Assembly: GCF_017086465.1 (NCBI RefSeq)
Contig: NZ_CP070961.1
Location: forward strand, 992,001 to 1,056,000
DNA length: 64,000 nt
Reading direction: 5' to 3'
Source: Nocardioides sp. zg-1228
Lineage (GTDB): Bacteria > Actinomycetota > Actinomycetes > Propionibacteriales > Nocardioidaceae
Shown: piece by piece, positions 18,593-27,418 of the stretch
Position numbering within the stretch: position 1 is the stretch's first letter
Layout of the letters: every line of letters begins with the position of its first letter
Translations under genes and position numbers: made by a program
Notes under the pieces: model-generated
What the model was told of the DNA's origin: nothing
What the model saw: only the letters and a program-made list of their open reading frames with translations
The model's database searches: none

Positions 18593-20112
18593 GCCACCAC
18601 GTCCTTCAGGTCCTTGGGGCGTTCGCCGGTCATCATCAGTCCGAGGGTCTCGCGGGGCGTGTCGGCCGGCACGACGCCGACGATCCGGCCGCGGTAGAGC
18701 ACCATGATGCGGTCGGCGAGGGCGACCACCTCGTCCAGCTCGGTGGAGACCACCAGGACCGGGATGCCGCGGTCGCGCGTCGCGACGATCTGCTTGTGGA
18801 TGAACTCGATCGAGCCGACGTCGACACCGCGGGTGGGCTGGGCCGCGACGAGCAGCCGCAGGTCGCGGGAGAGCTCGCGGGCCACGACGACCTTCTGCTG
18901 GTTGCCGCCCGAGAGGTTGGAGGCCAGCGAGTCGATGTCGCGGGCGCGGACGTCGTACTGCTGGAGCTTCTCCTCCGCGAAGGCGCGCAGGGCGCCGAGG
19001 CGCAGCGAGCCGTTCTTGACGAACGGCGACTTGAAGCTGCGGTTGAGCATGAGGTTCTCGGCGATGGTGAAGCCGGGCACCAGGCCGTCGACCTGGCGGT
19101 CCTCGGGGATGAACCCGACGCCCGCGTCGAGGATCTTGCGGGTCGACCGGCCGACGAGCTCCACGCCGTCGAGGGTGATCGAGCCGTGGACGTCGTCCTG
19201 GAGGCCGAGCAGGGCCTCGGTGAGCTCGGTCTGGCCGTTGCCCTGCACGCCGGCGACGACGAGGATCTCCCCGGCGCGGATCGTGAAGCTCAGGCCGTCG
19301 AGCTGCGTGCGCCCGGCGAGGTCGCGCACGACGAGGTCGCGCACGACGAGCGCGTCGTCACCGAGCGTGGCGGCGTCCTTCTGGACGACGAGCTCCACCG
19401 GGCGCCCGACCATCATCGAGGCGAGCTCGGCGTTGGTGGCGCTGGGCTCGGCCTCCCCGACGACCTTGCCGTGGCGGATGACGGTGATCCGGTCGGCGAC
19501 CTCGCGGACCTCACGGAGCTTGTGGGTGATGAAGACGATGGCCTTGCCGGCCTCCTGGAGCTGGCGCATGATCTGCATCAGCTCGTCGGTCTCCTGGGGC
19601 GTGAGCACCGCGGTCGGCTCGTCGAAGACGAGCAGCTCGGCGTCGCGGGAGAGGGCCTTGATGATCTCGACGCGCTGCTGCACGCCGACCGGCAGGTCCT
19701 CGACGACCGCGTCGGGGTCGACGTGGAAGCCGAAGCGCTCCGAGATCTCGGTGACCCGCGCGCGGGCGGCGTCGAGGTCGAGCGTGCCGGCGAAGCCCGT
19801 GGACTCGTTGCCGAGCATCACGTTCTCGGCCACGGTGAAGACCGGGATGAGCATGAAGTGCTGGTGGACCATGCCGATGCCGGCCGCCATCGCGTCGCCG
19901 GGGCCGGTGAAGTGCTGGACCTCGCCGTCGAGCTCGATCTCGCCCTCGTCGGCCTTGTAGAGGCCGTAGAGCACGTTCATCAGCGTGGACTTGCCGGCAC
20001 CGTTCTCGCCGAGGAGGCAGTGGATCTGCCCCGGCTCCACCGTCAGGGAGATCGAGTCGTTGGCCACCACGCTGCCGAAGCGTTTGGTGATGCCTCGCAG
20101 GACGAGTCTCAT
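18589..20112 (-). CDS. Nucleoside-type ABC transporter, tandem ATPase (NupO/YufO-like)
   Basis: 507 residues with two fused ABC domains, the hallmark of sugar/BMP importers. Domain 1: Walker A GENGAGKST (about 36-44), signature VGVQQRVEI, Walker B LLVFDEPTAVLTP. Domain 2: a degenerate P-loop GVQGNGQTEL, signature NLSGGNQQKVV and QPTRGVDVGS. It drives import through the two permeases. The ATG at 20112 is the right start because it begins the conserved MRLVLRGITKRFG, and a TAGGAT hexamer lies 8 bases upstream, suggesting a promoter of its own. It is separated from the binding-protein gene by a strong hairpin. Confidence 0.93.
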   Translation of the reverse strand: MRLVLRGITKRFGSVVANDSISLTVEPGQIHCLLGENGAGKSTLMNVLYGLYKADEGEIELDGEVQHFTGPGDAMAAGIGMVHQHFMLIPVFTVAENVMLGNESTGFAGTLDLDAARARVTEISERFGFHVDPDAVVEDLPVGVQQRVEIIKALSRDAELLVFDEPTAVLTPQETDELMQIMRQLQEAGKAIVFITHKLREVREVADRITVIRHGKVVGEAEPSATNAELASMMVGRPVELVVQKDAATLGDDALVVRDLVVRDLAGRTQLDGLSFTIRAGEILVVAGVQGNGQTELTEALLGLQDDVHGSITLDGVELVGRSTRKILDAGVGFIPEDRQVDGLVPGFTIAENLMLNRSFKSPFVKNGSLRLGALRAFAEEKLQQYDVRARDIDSLASNLSGGNQQKVVVARELSRDLRLLVAAQPTRGVDVGSIEFIHKQIVATRDRGIPVLVVSTELDEVVALADRIMVLYRGRIVGVVPADTPRETLGLMMTGERPKDLKDVVA

Positions 20113-20120
20113 GGCATCGC

Positions 20121-20126
20121 ATCCTA
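20121..20126 (-). promoter_or_regulatory. Candidate -10 element of the ATPase-permease genes
   Basis: TAGGAT on the minus strand, 8 bases before the ATPase ATG, fits a nearly leaderless promoter. It would let the ATPase and permeases be transcribed independently of the binding protein upstream. Confidence 0.4.
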
Positions 20127-20312
20127 GGGTCGCAGAGGTCCGGGGGGCTGGACCAGGGTCTGGTACTGGGGGCCAGGGCGGGCGGGCCCGGGCAGGCGCT
20201 CTCGTACGGCAGGCGTGGAAGCGCGCGGGCAGGGTAACGGCCGGCGCTGTCGCGGCACTGCCACGAGATGTGCCAAAGGTCACGGCCGCCGTCTGGCAGG
20301 TGGCCGGCACGG

Positions 20313-20350
20313 CACGGGGGAGGCCGACGAACCCGTCGGCCTCCCCCGTG
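20313..20350 (-). terminator. Hairpin between binding-protein gene and ATPase gene
   Basis: A 17-base-pair perfect stem (20313-20329 with 20334-20350) closed by the loop AACC follows the binding-protein stop codon by about 28 bases. The importer genes continue about 200 bases further in the same direction. It should stop most transcripts after the binding protein, giving it a higher level than the membrane components. Confidence 0.8.
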
Positions 20351-20377
20351 ATGGCGCGTGGTGGAGCGTGGTGGTGC

Positions 20378-21496
20378 TCAGCCCAGGTAGGACTTGACCT
20401 TGATGGAGCCGTCGACGATGCCGGCCTTGACCTCGTCGAGCTCAGCGGCGAGCTCGTCGCTGACCTTGTCCTCGAAGTTGTGGAACCCGGCGATGCTGAC
20501 GCCGCCGTTCTCGAGGGTGCCGATGTAGGGCTCGAAGTCGAACTCGTCCTGGCCCGCGGCCATGACGGCCTCGTAGGTCGAGACCTTCATGTCCTTGAGG
20601 ATCGAGGTCATGACGTAGTCCTGGGTGTTCGGGTCGGTCTCGTAGAGGTCGGCGTCGACACCGACCATCGCGACGTCCTTGCCGGAGTCCTCGATCGCGG
20701 TGATCGCGCCCTGGTAGATCGGGCCGCCGACGGGAAGGATCACGTCGACGTCCTGGTCGAGGATCTGCTTGGCCGTGCTGGTCGCGGCCTCGTTGGCCTC
20801 GAAACCACCGGTGAAGGAGCCGTTCTTGCCGTCCCAGCCGACGACCTCGACGTCCTTGCCCTTCTCCTTGGCGTAGTACTCCGCGCCCTGCTTGAAGCCG
20901 TCCATGAAGATGGTGACGGTCGGGAAGGGCATGCCGCCGAAGGTGCCGACCTTGCCGGTCTTGGTGTAGTCGGCAGCCGCGTAGCCGGCCAGGAAGGCGG
21001 CCTCGGCGGTGTTGTAGAGCAGCGGCTTGATGTTCTTCTCGTCGGCCTTGCCGTCGAAGGTGGCACCGTCGTCGCCGCCGTCGGCGGAGTCGTCGATCAG
21101 GACGTACTCGACGTCGGGGTTGGCCGCGGCCGACTCCTTGGTCGCGGCGGCCAGGGCGAAGCCGACGGTCACGATGACGTCGCAGCCCTCGCCGATCAGG
21201 CTCTCCAGGTTGGGGCCGTAGTCGTTCTCGCTGTTGGACTCGACGTCGATGAGCTCGACACCCAGCTCGTCGGCGGCCTGCTTCGCACCCTCGTAGCCGA
21301 GCTGGTTGAACGACTTGTCGTCGAATCCGCCCGCGTCGGAGACGATGCACGGCGTGAAGTCGCTGGCCGCAGCCTCGCTGCTGCCGCTTCCGCCGCCGGT
21401 GGTCTCCTCCTCGGGCGCGTCGCCGCACGCTGCCAGGGTCGCGGCCGCCAGCAGGGCCACGAGGCCGCTCGAGACGACCTTCCTCGACTTGTTCAC
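20378..21496 (-). CDS. BMP-family substrate-binding lipoprotein of the nucleoside importer
   Basis: 372 residues. Signal peptide with lipobox LAAC (Cys24), then a glycine/serine/glutamate-rich linker and the BMP/Med domain with GGFDDKSFNQLGYEGA (about 56-71), VLIDDSADGGDDG and GVDADLYETD. It captures nucleosides outside the membrane and delivers them to the permeases encoded downstream. GGAGG lies 4 bases before the GTG start. It is divergent from cytidine deaminase, separated by 205 bases that include AT-richer sequence where both promoters must lie. Confidence 0.93.
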   Translation of the reverse strand: MNKSRKVVSSGLVALLAAATLAACGDAPEEETTGGGSGSSEAAASDFTPCIVSDAGGFDDKSFNQLGYEGAKQAADELGVELIDVESNSENDYGPNLESLIGEGCDVIVTVGFALAAATKESAAANPDVEYVLIDDSADGGDDGATFDGKADEKNIKPLLYNTAEAAFLAGYAAADYTKTGKVGTFGGMPFPTVTIFMDGFKQGAEYYAKEKGKDVEVVGWDGKNGSFTGGFEANEAATSTAKQILDQDVDVILPVGGPIYQGAITAIEDSGKDVAMVGVDADLYETDPNTQDYVMTSILKDMKVSTYEAVMAAGQDEFDFEPYIGTLENGGVSIAGFHNFEDKVSDELAAELDEVKAGIVDGSIKVKSYLG

Positions 21497-21701
21497 AGTG
21501 CCTCCAAGTTCGTGACCCCCAGGCGGGGTCGCTTTCGGGGAGCATGATGCCTGCCGCCCGGCGACAAATCACGCGGTTCGCAGCCTTCGAGACCCGTTTG
21601 AGACATAGAACTCACCACAAGACTTCCGGCGGAACCCGCCACAGGCACCACCTTCGTCCCATGCGCCATAGTTGCGGCGTGGAAGACACGCGGAGGACAC
21701 G

Positions 21702-22190
21702 GTGCACGACGAGGCAGCCGGCGGGGCGGGCGACGTGACGCACGACGGCACGAGGGACGCCTCGGGCGACGGCCCCGTGGGGGTCGACTGGGACGAGCTC
21801 AAGGCCGCGGCCCTCGACGTGGTGAAGCGGGCCTACGCCCCCTACTCCCACTACTCGGTGGGGGCTGCCGCGCTCACCGACGACGGCCGCGTCGTCGTCG
21901 GCTGCAACGTGGAGAACGCGTCGTACGGCGTCGGGCTGTGCGCCGAGTGCGGGCTGGTCTCGCACCTGCACGCCACCGGCGGCGGACGGCTGACACACTT
22001 CGTGTGCGTCAACGGCGCCGGCGAGGTCATCATGCCGTGCGGCCGGTGCCGCCAGCTGCTGTTCGAGCACGGTGGTCGCGACCTGCTGGTCTGGACCATC
22101 TCGGGCATCAGGCCCATGTCCGAGGTGCTCCCCGACGCCTTCGGACCCGACGACCTGGCGGCCGGTGCCGCCCCGGAAGGAACCCCATGA
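21702..22190 (+). CDS. cdd: Cytidine deaminase
   Basis: 162 residues. Zinc-binding and catalytic motifs NVENASYGVGLCAECG (Cys80, Glu82) and PCGRCRQ (Cys113, Cys116) are those of the small tetrameric enzymes. It deaminates cytidine and deoxycytidine to uridine forms. The GTG at 21702 is chosen because GGAGG lies 5 bases upstream. About 28 residues (acidic, glycine-rich) precede the conserved core, longer than in most family members. The stop codon overlaps the deoA start (ATGA), so the two form an operon feeding pyrimidine nucleoside breakdown. Confidence 0.93.
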   Translation: MHDEAAGGAGDVTHDGTRDASGDGPVGVDWDELKAAALDVVKRAYAPYSHYSVGAAALTDDGRVVVGCNVENASYGVGLCAECGLVSHLHATGGGRLTHFVCVNGAGEVIMPCGRCRQLLFEHGGRDLLVWTISGIRPMSEVLPDAFGPDDLAAGAAPEGTP

Positions 22191-23470
22191 CCGCCCACGA
22201 CGCCGTCGAGGTGATCCTCGCCAAGCGCGACAAGCACGAGCTCTCCGACAGCCAGATCGACTGGGTGATCGACGCCTACACCCGCGGTGACGTCGCCGAC
22301 GAGCAGATGTCGGCGCTCGCCATGGCGATCCTGCTCAACGGGATGAACCGCCGGGAGATCTCGCGCTGGACGGGAGCGATGATCGCGTCGGGGGAGCGGA
22401 TGGACTTCTCCACGCTGTCGCGCCCGACGGCCGACAAGCACTCCACGGGTGGCGTGGGCGACAAGATCACCCTCCCGCTCGCGCCCCTGGTCGCTGCCTG
22501 CGGCGTCGCCGTCCCGCAGCTCTCGGGCCGCGGGCTGGGCCACACCGGCGGCACCCTCGACAAGCTCGAGTCGATCCCGGGATGGCGCGCGGCGCTGAGC
22601 AACGAGGAGATGTTCGCCATCCTCGAGGACGTCGGCGCCGTGATCTGCGCGGCCGGCGACGGCCTCGCCCCGGCCGACAAGAGGCTCTACGCCCTGCGTG
22701 ACGTGACCGGCACCGTGGAGGCGATCCCGCTGATCGCCAGCTCGATCATGAGCAAGAAGATCGCCGAGGGCACCGGCGCCCTGGTGCTCGACGTCAAGGT
22801 CGGCAGCGGCGCGTTCATGAAGGACCTCGCCACCGCCCGCGAGCTCGCCGAGACGATGGTCGCGCTCGGCACCGACGCGGGCGTGCGCACGGTCGCCCTG
22901 CTGACCGACATGGCGACCCCGCTGGGCCGCACCGCCGGCAACGCGGTCGAGGTGCAGGAGTCGGTCGACGTGCTGGCAGGCGGCGGGCCCGCCGACGTCG
23001 TGGAGCTCACCCTCGCCCTTGCCCGCGAGATGCTCGCCGGCGCCGGGCGCGACGACGTCGACCCGGCCGACAAGCTGGCCGACGGCTCGGCGATGGACGT
23101 GTGGAAGGCGATGATCCGCGCGCAGGGCGGCGACCCGGACGCCGAGCTGCCGCAGGCGAGGGAGTCGCACGTGGTGACCGCTCCGGCGAGCGGCACCCTC
23201 ACCCGCCTCGACGCGATGGCGGTCGGCATGGCCGCCTGGCGGCTCGGGGCGGGTCGGGCCCGCAAGGAGGACCCGGTGCAGGCCGGCGCCGGCGTGGTGT
23301 GGCACGCGCGGCCGGGCGACCGGGTCACCGAGGGCGAGCCGCTCCTGACGCTGCTCACCGACGAGCCGCAGCGCTTCGATCGCGCGCTCGCCTCGCTCGA
23401 GGGGGGCTTCGACATCGGCGACGACGACGGGTCGGCCAGTCGCGAGATCGTGCTCGACCGGATCGGCTGA
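22187..23470 (+). CDS. deoA: Thymidine (pyrimidine-nucleoside) phosphorylase
   Basis: 427 residues. Phosphate-site motif KHSTGGVGDKITLPLAPLVA (84-103) and the family signature SGRGLGHTGGTLDKLES. The C-terminal domain contains VTAPASGTL and AGAGVVWHARPGDRVTEGEPL. It splits thymidine and deoxyuridine into base and deoxyribose-1-phosphate, which the nearby phosphopentomutase-like enzyme and DeoC can carry into central metabolism. Start fixed by overlap with cdd and the GGAAGG ribosome site. Length normal. Confidence 0.95.
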   Translation: MTAHDAVEVILAKRDKHELSDSQIDWVIDAYTRGDVADEQMSALAMAILLNGMNRREISRWTGAMIASGERMDFSTLSRPTADKHSTGGVGDKITLPLAPLVAACGVAVPQLSGRGLGHTGGTLDKLESIPGWRAALSNEEMFAILEDVGAVICAAGDGLAPADKRLYALRDVTGTVEAIPLIASSIMSKKIAEGTGALVLDVKVGSGAFMKDLATARELAETMVALGTDAGVRTVALLTDMATPLGRTAGNAVEVQESVDVLAGGGPADVVELTLALAREMLAGAGRDDVDPADKLADGSAMDVWKAMIRAQGGDPDAELPQARESHVVTAPASGTLTRLDAMAVGMAAWRLGAGRARKEDPVQAGAGVVWHARPGDRVTEGEPLLTLLTDEPQRFDRALASLEGGFDIGDDDGSASREIVLDRIG

Positions 23471-23489
23471 CCGGTCCCCACAACTGACG

Positions 23490-23502
23490 ATGACCGGTCA
23501 GT
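23490..23502. promoter_or_regulatory. Candidate TetR-type operator, palindrome TGACCGGTCA
   Basis: A perfect 10-base palindrome at 23491-23500 lies in the 94-base gap before the solute-binding/VWA gene. Two more CTGACCGG half-sites flank it at 23467-23474 (at the deoA stop) and 23512-23519. The symmetry resembles TetR-family operators. No TetR gene is adjacent, so the regulator is unknown. Confidence 0.35.
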
Positions 23503-23564
23503 AGCGCCCGGCTGACCGGGGTCCCCGCCTACGTTTCCCTTCATCCAGGGATCTTGGGGGCCCG

Positions 23565-25151
23565 ATGCAGACGAGCCACGAGCGCGGCGGGGGCCGCGCC
23601 ACGTCGCGCTCGACCGCCGTGCTGGCGGTCGTGGTGCTGGTGACCGGGCTCGCGGTCGGCGCGGGCGCGACCTGGCTGGCGCTCTCGCGCCCCGGCTCCA
23701 GCACCGACTCGACGGGGTGCGAGGGGTTCCGTGGCCTCGACCTCGCGGTGGCGCCCGAGATGTACGGCGCGGTGGTCGCGGCGCTCGCCGACGTGACCCC
23801 CGACTGCGTGCAGGTCGACCCGGCGATGCGCTCGGGCGTCGACGTGGCCCGCAGTGCCTCGATGGGGGGCGCACTGCCCGACGTCTGGATCCCGGAGGCG
23901 CACTTCCTCACCGCCACGGCCTACCTCGGCTCGGCCCGGCCGCGGCTCCTCGTGCGGAGCCTGGCGCGTACGCGCGTGGTGCTGGTGGGCGGCGCGGCGG
24001 CGCGTCGCTTCGCGTCCTGGGGCGACGCCGAGGCGTCGGGCCTCGTCACGGTGCCCGACCCCGGCTCGTCGGCGGCGGGTGCCCTCGCGGTGACGGCGCC
24101 CGAGGCCGAGGCCCGCGTGGTCGGCCGCAGTCGGGCCGACGCCCGCCGGCTGGTGGTCCCGTTCGCCCAGGCCCAGAGCGCGCGTGCCGTGCGTGGCCAG
24201 GACGAGTCCGTCGGGCCGGCCATGTTCGCGCGACGCTCGCCGCGCCTGGTGGTCAGCACCGAGCAGCAGCTGCGCACCGTGTCCGGACGTGACGACCTGC
24301 GCGACCTGACCCCGGCCGTGGGCGCGCCGGTCCTCGACTTCCCGCTCCTCGTCAGCGGCGACGCGGCCCCGGGGGCGCGGGCGCTGGCCCGCGCCCTCGC
24401 CCAGCACCTCCGGGGCGAGGCGGGACGCGCGCTGATCGCGGACGAGGGCCTCCGCGCCCCGGGGACGGGTCGAGGCGACCTGCGCCCGCCCGCGGCGCCG
24501 ACGATCGCCCGCGCGGTCCAGTCGTGGAACCTGTGGAGCGTCCCCTCCGCGATGCTCGCGGTGGTGGACGCCTCGGGCTCGATGGACCTCGACACCGGGA
24601 TGGGATCGCGGATGGACCTGCTCGCCGACGCCGCCCGGATCGGGCTCGGGTTCCTGCCCGACCACGCCCGGGTGGGGCTGTGGGTCTTCTCGGAGGACAA
24701 GGGCGGGCCAGGTCGCGACTGGCGCGAGCTCGAGCCCATCCGCCGCCTCGACGACCTCCGCTTCGGCCGCACCCAGCGCTACGCCCTGCGCGAGCGCGCG
24801 GCGGAGCTGCCCGGCCTCACCGACGGCGGCACCGGGCTCTACGACACCGCGCTCGCCGCCTACCGGGAGGCGCTGCGCAGCTATCGCCCGCACTACGCCA
24901 ACGCCGTGGTGCTGATGACCGACGGGCGCAACGAGGACCCCGGCTCGATCACCCTGACGGCCCTGCTGCGGCGCCTGGGCGAGCTGCGCGACCCGCAGCG
25001 GCCGGTGCGGCTGGTCGGGATCGCGATCAGCGGCGACGCCGACCTCGCGGCGCTGCGCCGGATGGCGCGGGTGACCGGCGGGGAGGCCTACCTGGCAGCG
25101 CAGCCCGAGGACGTGCTGGGCGTGTTCGCCCAGGCCGTGCTGTCCCGCTGA
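23565..25151 (+). CDS. Membrane-anchored solute-binding-like plus VWA domain protein (copy 1)
   Basis: 528 residues. A single N-terminal membrane helix (about 17-41) anchors a large external part. Residues about 50-310 resemble a type II periplasmic binding fold as in SBP_bac_11/ModA-like proteins (ALPDVWIPEA near 105, VPDPGSSAAGALA). Residues about 325-528 form a VWA domain with a complete MIDAS: DASGS (Asp335, Ser337, Ser339), the DGGTGLYDT threonine region and LMTDGRNED. VWA domains bind proteins through a metal ion. A close paralogue lies at 27419-29086. Role unknown; possibly adhesion, assembly or signalling on the cell surface. Confidence 0.78.
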   Translation: MQTSHERGGGRATSRSTAVLAVVVLVTGLAVGAGATWLALSRPGSSTDSTGCEGFRGLDLAVAPEMYGAVVAALADVTPDCVQVDPAMRSGVDVARSASMGGALPDVWIPEAHFLTATAYLGSARPRLLVRSLARTRVVLVGGAAARRFASWGDAEASGLVTVPDPGSSAAGALAVTAPEAEARVVGRSRADARRLVVPFAQAQSARAVRGQDESVGPAMFARRSPRLVVSTEQQLRTVSGRDDLRDLTPAVGAPVLDFPLLVSGDAAPGARALARALAQHLRGEAGRALIADEGLRAPGTGRGDLRPPAAPTIARAVQSWNLWSVPSAMLAVVDASGSMDLDTGMGSRMDLLADAARIGLGFLPDHARVGLWVFSEDKGGPGRDWRELEPIRRLDDLRFGRTQRYALRERAAELPGLTDGGTGLYDTALAAYREALRSYRPHYANAVVLMTDGRNEDPGSITLTALLRRLGELRDPQRPVRLVGIAISGDADLAALRRMARVTGGEAYLAAQPEDVLGVFAQAVLSR

Positions 25152-25160
25152 GCGCGGAGG

Positions 25161-25613
25161 TCAGCCGAGGAGGAGCACGACGTGCGCGGCCACGCAGGCC
25201 GGCTTGTCGTGGCCCTCGATCTCGACCGTGTGCTCGACGACGAGCTGCCGGCCGGCGGGCAGGTCGCGCACCTCGCCGAAGCGCACGTGCGAGCGCAGCC
25301 GGCTGCCCACGGGCACCGGGGCCGGGAAGCGGACCTTCTCGAGGCCGTAGTTGAGGCGGGCGCCGGGCGTCTCGAGCCGGAAGACCTGCGAGGCGAAGTG
25401 CGGCAGGAGGCTGAGGGTGAGGAACCCGTGGGCGATGGTCGTGCCGAAGGGGCCCTGCGCCGCGGCGTCGACGTCGACGTGGATCCACTGGTGGTCGAGC
25501 GTCGCGTCGGCGAAGGCGTCGATGCGGGCCTGGTCGACGGTGAGCCACTCGCTGGTGCCGATCTCGGCGCGGGCGGCGGCCGCCACCTCGTCGAGCGTGG
25601 TGAAGGTGCGCAT
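25161..25613 (-). CDS. MaoC-like (R)-specific enoyl-CoA hydratase
   Basis: 150 residues of hot-dog fold. The hydratase motif is FADATLDHQWIHVDVDAAAQ (about 38-57), with catalytic Asp and His, then GPFGTTIAHGFLTLSLLP. Proteins of this type hydrate enoyl-CoA esters in fatty acid or polyhydroxyalkanoate metabolism. A TATGTT hexamer ends 7 bases before the ATG at 25613, consistent with a leaderless mRNA. An ATG at 25625 would add four residues but lies inside that hexamer. It is convergent with the VWA gene (9-base gap) and divergent from add, whose start is only 36 bases away. No link to nucleosides is evident. Confidence 0.85.
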   Translation of the reverse strand: MRTFTTLDEVAAAARAEIGTSEWLTVDQARIDAFADATLDHQWIHVDVDAAAQGPFGTTIAHGFLTLSLLPHFASQVFRLETPGARLNYGLEKVRFPAPVPVGSRLRSHVRFGEVRDLPAGRQLVVEHTVEIEGHDKPACVAAHVVLLLG

Positions 25614-25649
25614 GCGGACGAACATAGTGGGCCCTGATTGGATGGGCCG

Positions 25650-26729
25650 ATGAGCACCCCCACGCGCGACCAGGTCCAGGCCGCTCCCAAGGTCCTGCTG
25701 CACGACCACCTCGACGGCGGGCTGCGCCCGCAGACCATCGTCGAGCTCGCCGCGGAGGCCGGCCACGAGCTGCCGGCGTCCGACGCCGAGTCATTGGGCC
25801 GCTGGTTCACCGAGTCGGCCGACTCCGGCTCGCTCGTGCGCTACCTCGAGACCTTCGACCACACGGTCGCGGTCATGCAGAACGGCCCGGCGATCGCGCG
25901 CGTGGCCCGCGAGTGCGTCGAGGACCTCGCCGCCGACGGCGTCGTCTACGCCGAGGTGCGCTACGCCCCCGAGCAGCACGTCGGCGGCGGCATGACGCTC
26001 GACGAGGTGGTCGCCGCGGTGCAGGAGGGTTTCGACGCCGGCATGGCCGCCAGCGGCGGCAGGATCGTCGTCCGCCAGCTCCTCACCGCCATGCGGCACC
26101 AGGCGCGGTCGATGGAGATCGCCGAGCTCGCGATCGACTGGCGCGACCGCGGCGTGGCCGGCTTCGACATCGCCGGGGCCGAGGCGGGCTTCCCGCCCAC
26201 CCGCCACCTCGACGCCTTCGAGTACCTCCAGCGCGAGAACGCGCACTTCACCATCCACGCCGGCGAGGCGTTCGGGCTGCCCTCGATCTGGGAGGCGATC
26301 CAGTGGTGCGGTGCCGACCGCCTCGGCCACGGGGTGCGCATCATCGACGACATCACCGTCAACGACGACGGGTCGGTCGAGCTCGGCCGGCTGGCCGCCT
26401 ACGTGCGCGACAAGCGGATCCCGCTCGAGATGTGCCCCAGCTCCAACATCCAGACAGGGGCCGCGGAGTCGTTCGCCCAGCACCCGATCGGGCTGCTGAC
26501 CGACCTGCGGTTCCGGGTGACGGTCAACACCGACAACCGCCTGATGAGCGGCACGTCGATGACCCGCGAGATGTTCGGGCTCGTGGAGGCGTTCGACTAC
26601 ACCCTGGAGGACCTGCGCTGGTTCACCATCAACGCGATGAAGTCGGCGTTCCTGCCCTTCGACGAGCGGCTCGCGCTCATCGAGGGCGTCATCAGGCCCG
26701 GCTACGCCGCGCTCATCGACGCTCGGTAG
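25650..26729 (+). CDS. add: Adenosine deaminase
   Basis: 359 residues. Zinc and catalytic motifs: [10 protein letters not shown] near the N-terminus, [15 protein letters not shown] (about 203-217), [19 protein letters not shown] and [17 protein letters not shown]. The DN in the last motif, where classical enzymes have DD, is as I recall usual for the actinobacterial branch. It converts adenosine and deoxyadenosine to inosine forms, which the PNP encoded at 55118 can then cleave. The ATG at 25650 begins the conserved protein. Its 3' end overlaps the convergent kinase gene by 17 bases. Confidence 0.93.
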   Translation: MSTPTRDQVQAAPKVLLHDHLDGGLRPQTIVELAAEAGHELPASDAESLGRWFTESADSGSLVRYLETFDHTVAVMQNGPAIARVARECVEDLAADGVVYAEVRYAPEQHVGGGMTLDEVVAAVQEGFDAGMAASGGRIVVRQLLTAMRHQARSMEIAELAIDWRDRGVAGFDIAGAEAGFPPTRHLDAFEYLQRENAHFTIHAGEAFGLPSIWEAIQWCGADRLGHGVRIIDDITVNDDGSVELGRLAAYVRDKRIPLEMCPSSNIQTGAAESFAQHPIGLLTDLRFRVTVNTDNRLMSGTSMTREMFGLVEAFDYTLEDLRWFTINAMKSAFLPFDERLALIEGVIRPGYAALIDAR

Positions 26730-27321
26730 CCGCGGCGGTCAGCTCGGCGTAGGCCTGGTCGCCGGTGGCGCGGCGGCACCCCTGCCGCACCGCGTGGGCG
26801 ACCACCCGTTGCTGGTCGCGCATCAGCGCCAGGCCGCGGCGCACCAGGACGAGCGGCGGCTTGCGGTGCTCGCGCAGGTCGCGGGTCAGGCGCCGCCAGA
26901 ACGTGACGAGCGGGTGCTGGGTGATGCAGTAGGCCGCCGCGAGGATCCCCTCGTCGCGGCACGCCGCGACGACGTGGGGCGCGAAGATGCCCTCCGCGAC
27001 GAAGAAGGGGCTGCCGGCGAGGTCGACCGTGTGGGTGCCGCAGCGGCCGCTGCGCGAGATGTCGTAGACCGGGACCTCGCTGCGCCCGGTGGCGCACAGC
27101 TCGCGCAGCGCGGCGAGCGCGTCGGCCTCGTGCCAGGAGTCGGGGTGGTCCCAGTCGACCAGGCCGGCGTTGGCGCCCGTCGTGATGCGGGGGAGCGAGG
27201 GGTCGTCGCCGTCCTTGTAGAAGTCGTCGAGGCGCAGGACGGGCAGGCCGAGACGCTCCGCGAGGCGGGACTTGCCCGCGCCGCTGGGGCCCGCCAAGAT
27301 GACCACCTGGGCTGTGCTCAT
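26713..27321 (-). CDS. Uridine-kinase-like P-loop ATPase
   Basis: 202 residues. P-loop GPSGAGKS (about 10-17), then [19 protein letters not shown] and VDWDHPDSW, both typical of uridine kinase-like proteins, and VAEGIFAPH. Likely phosphorylates a nucleoside or related small molecule; the setting among nucleoside genes fits this. The ATG at 27321 starts the conserved part; an in-frame ATG at 27336 is possible and neither has a good ribosome site. It is convergent with add (17-base overlap) and divergent from the second VWA gene. Substrate not provable from sequence. Confidence 0.75.
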   Translation of the reverse strand: MSTAQVVILAGPSGAGKSRLAERLGLPVLRLDDFYKDGDDPSLPRITTGANAGLVDWDHPDSWHEADALAALRELCATGRSEVPVYDISRSGRCGTHTVDLAGSPFFVAEGIFAPHVVAACRDEGILAAAYCITQHPLVTFWRRLTRDLREHRKPPLVLVRRGLALMRDQQRVVAHAVRQGCRRATGDQAYAELTAAATERR

Positions 27322-27418
27322 GTGTTGCGGACTCATTTCGTCGTTCGGCCACGCGGCGTGAGGGCAGGACATAGTGTCGCGCAGATCACTGCTCGACACC
27401 TCTGTGGGGAGGACGTCC

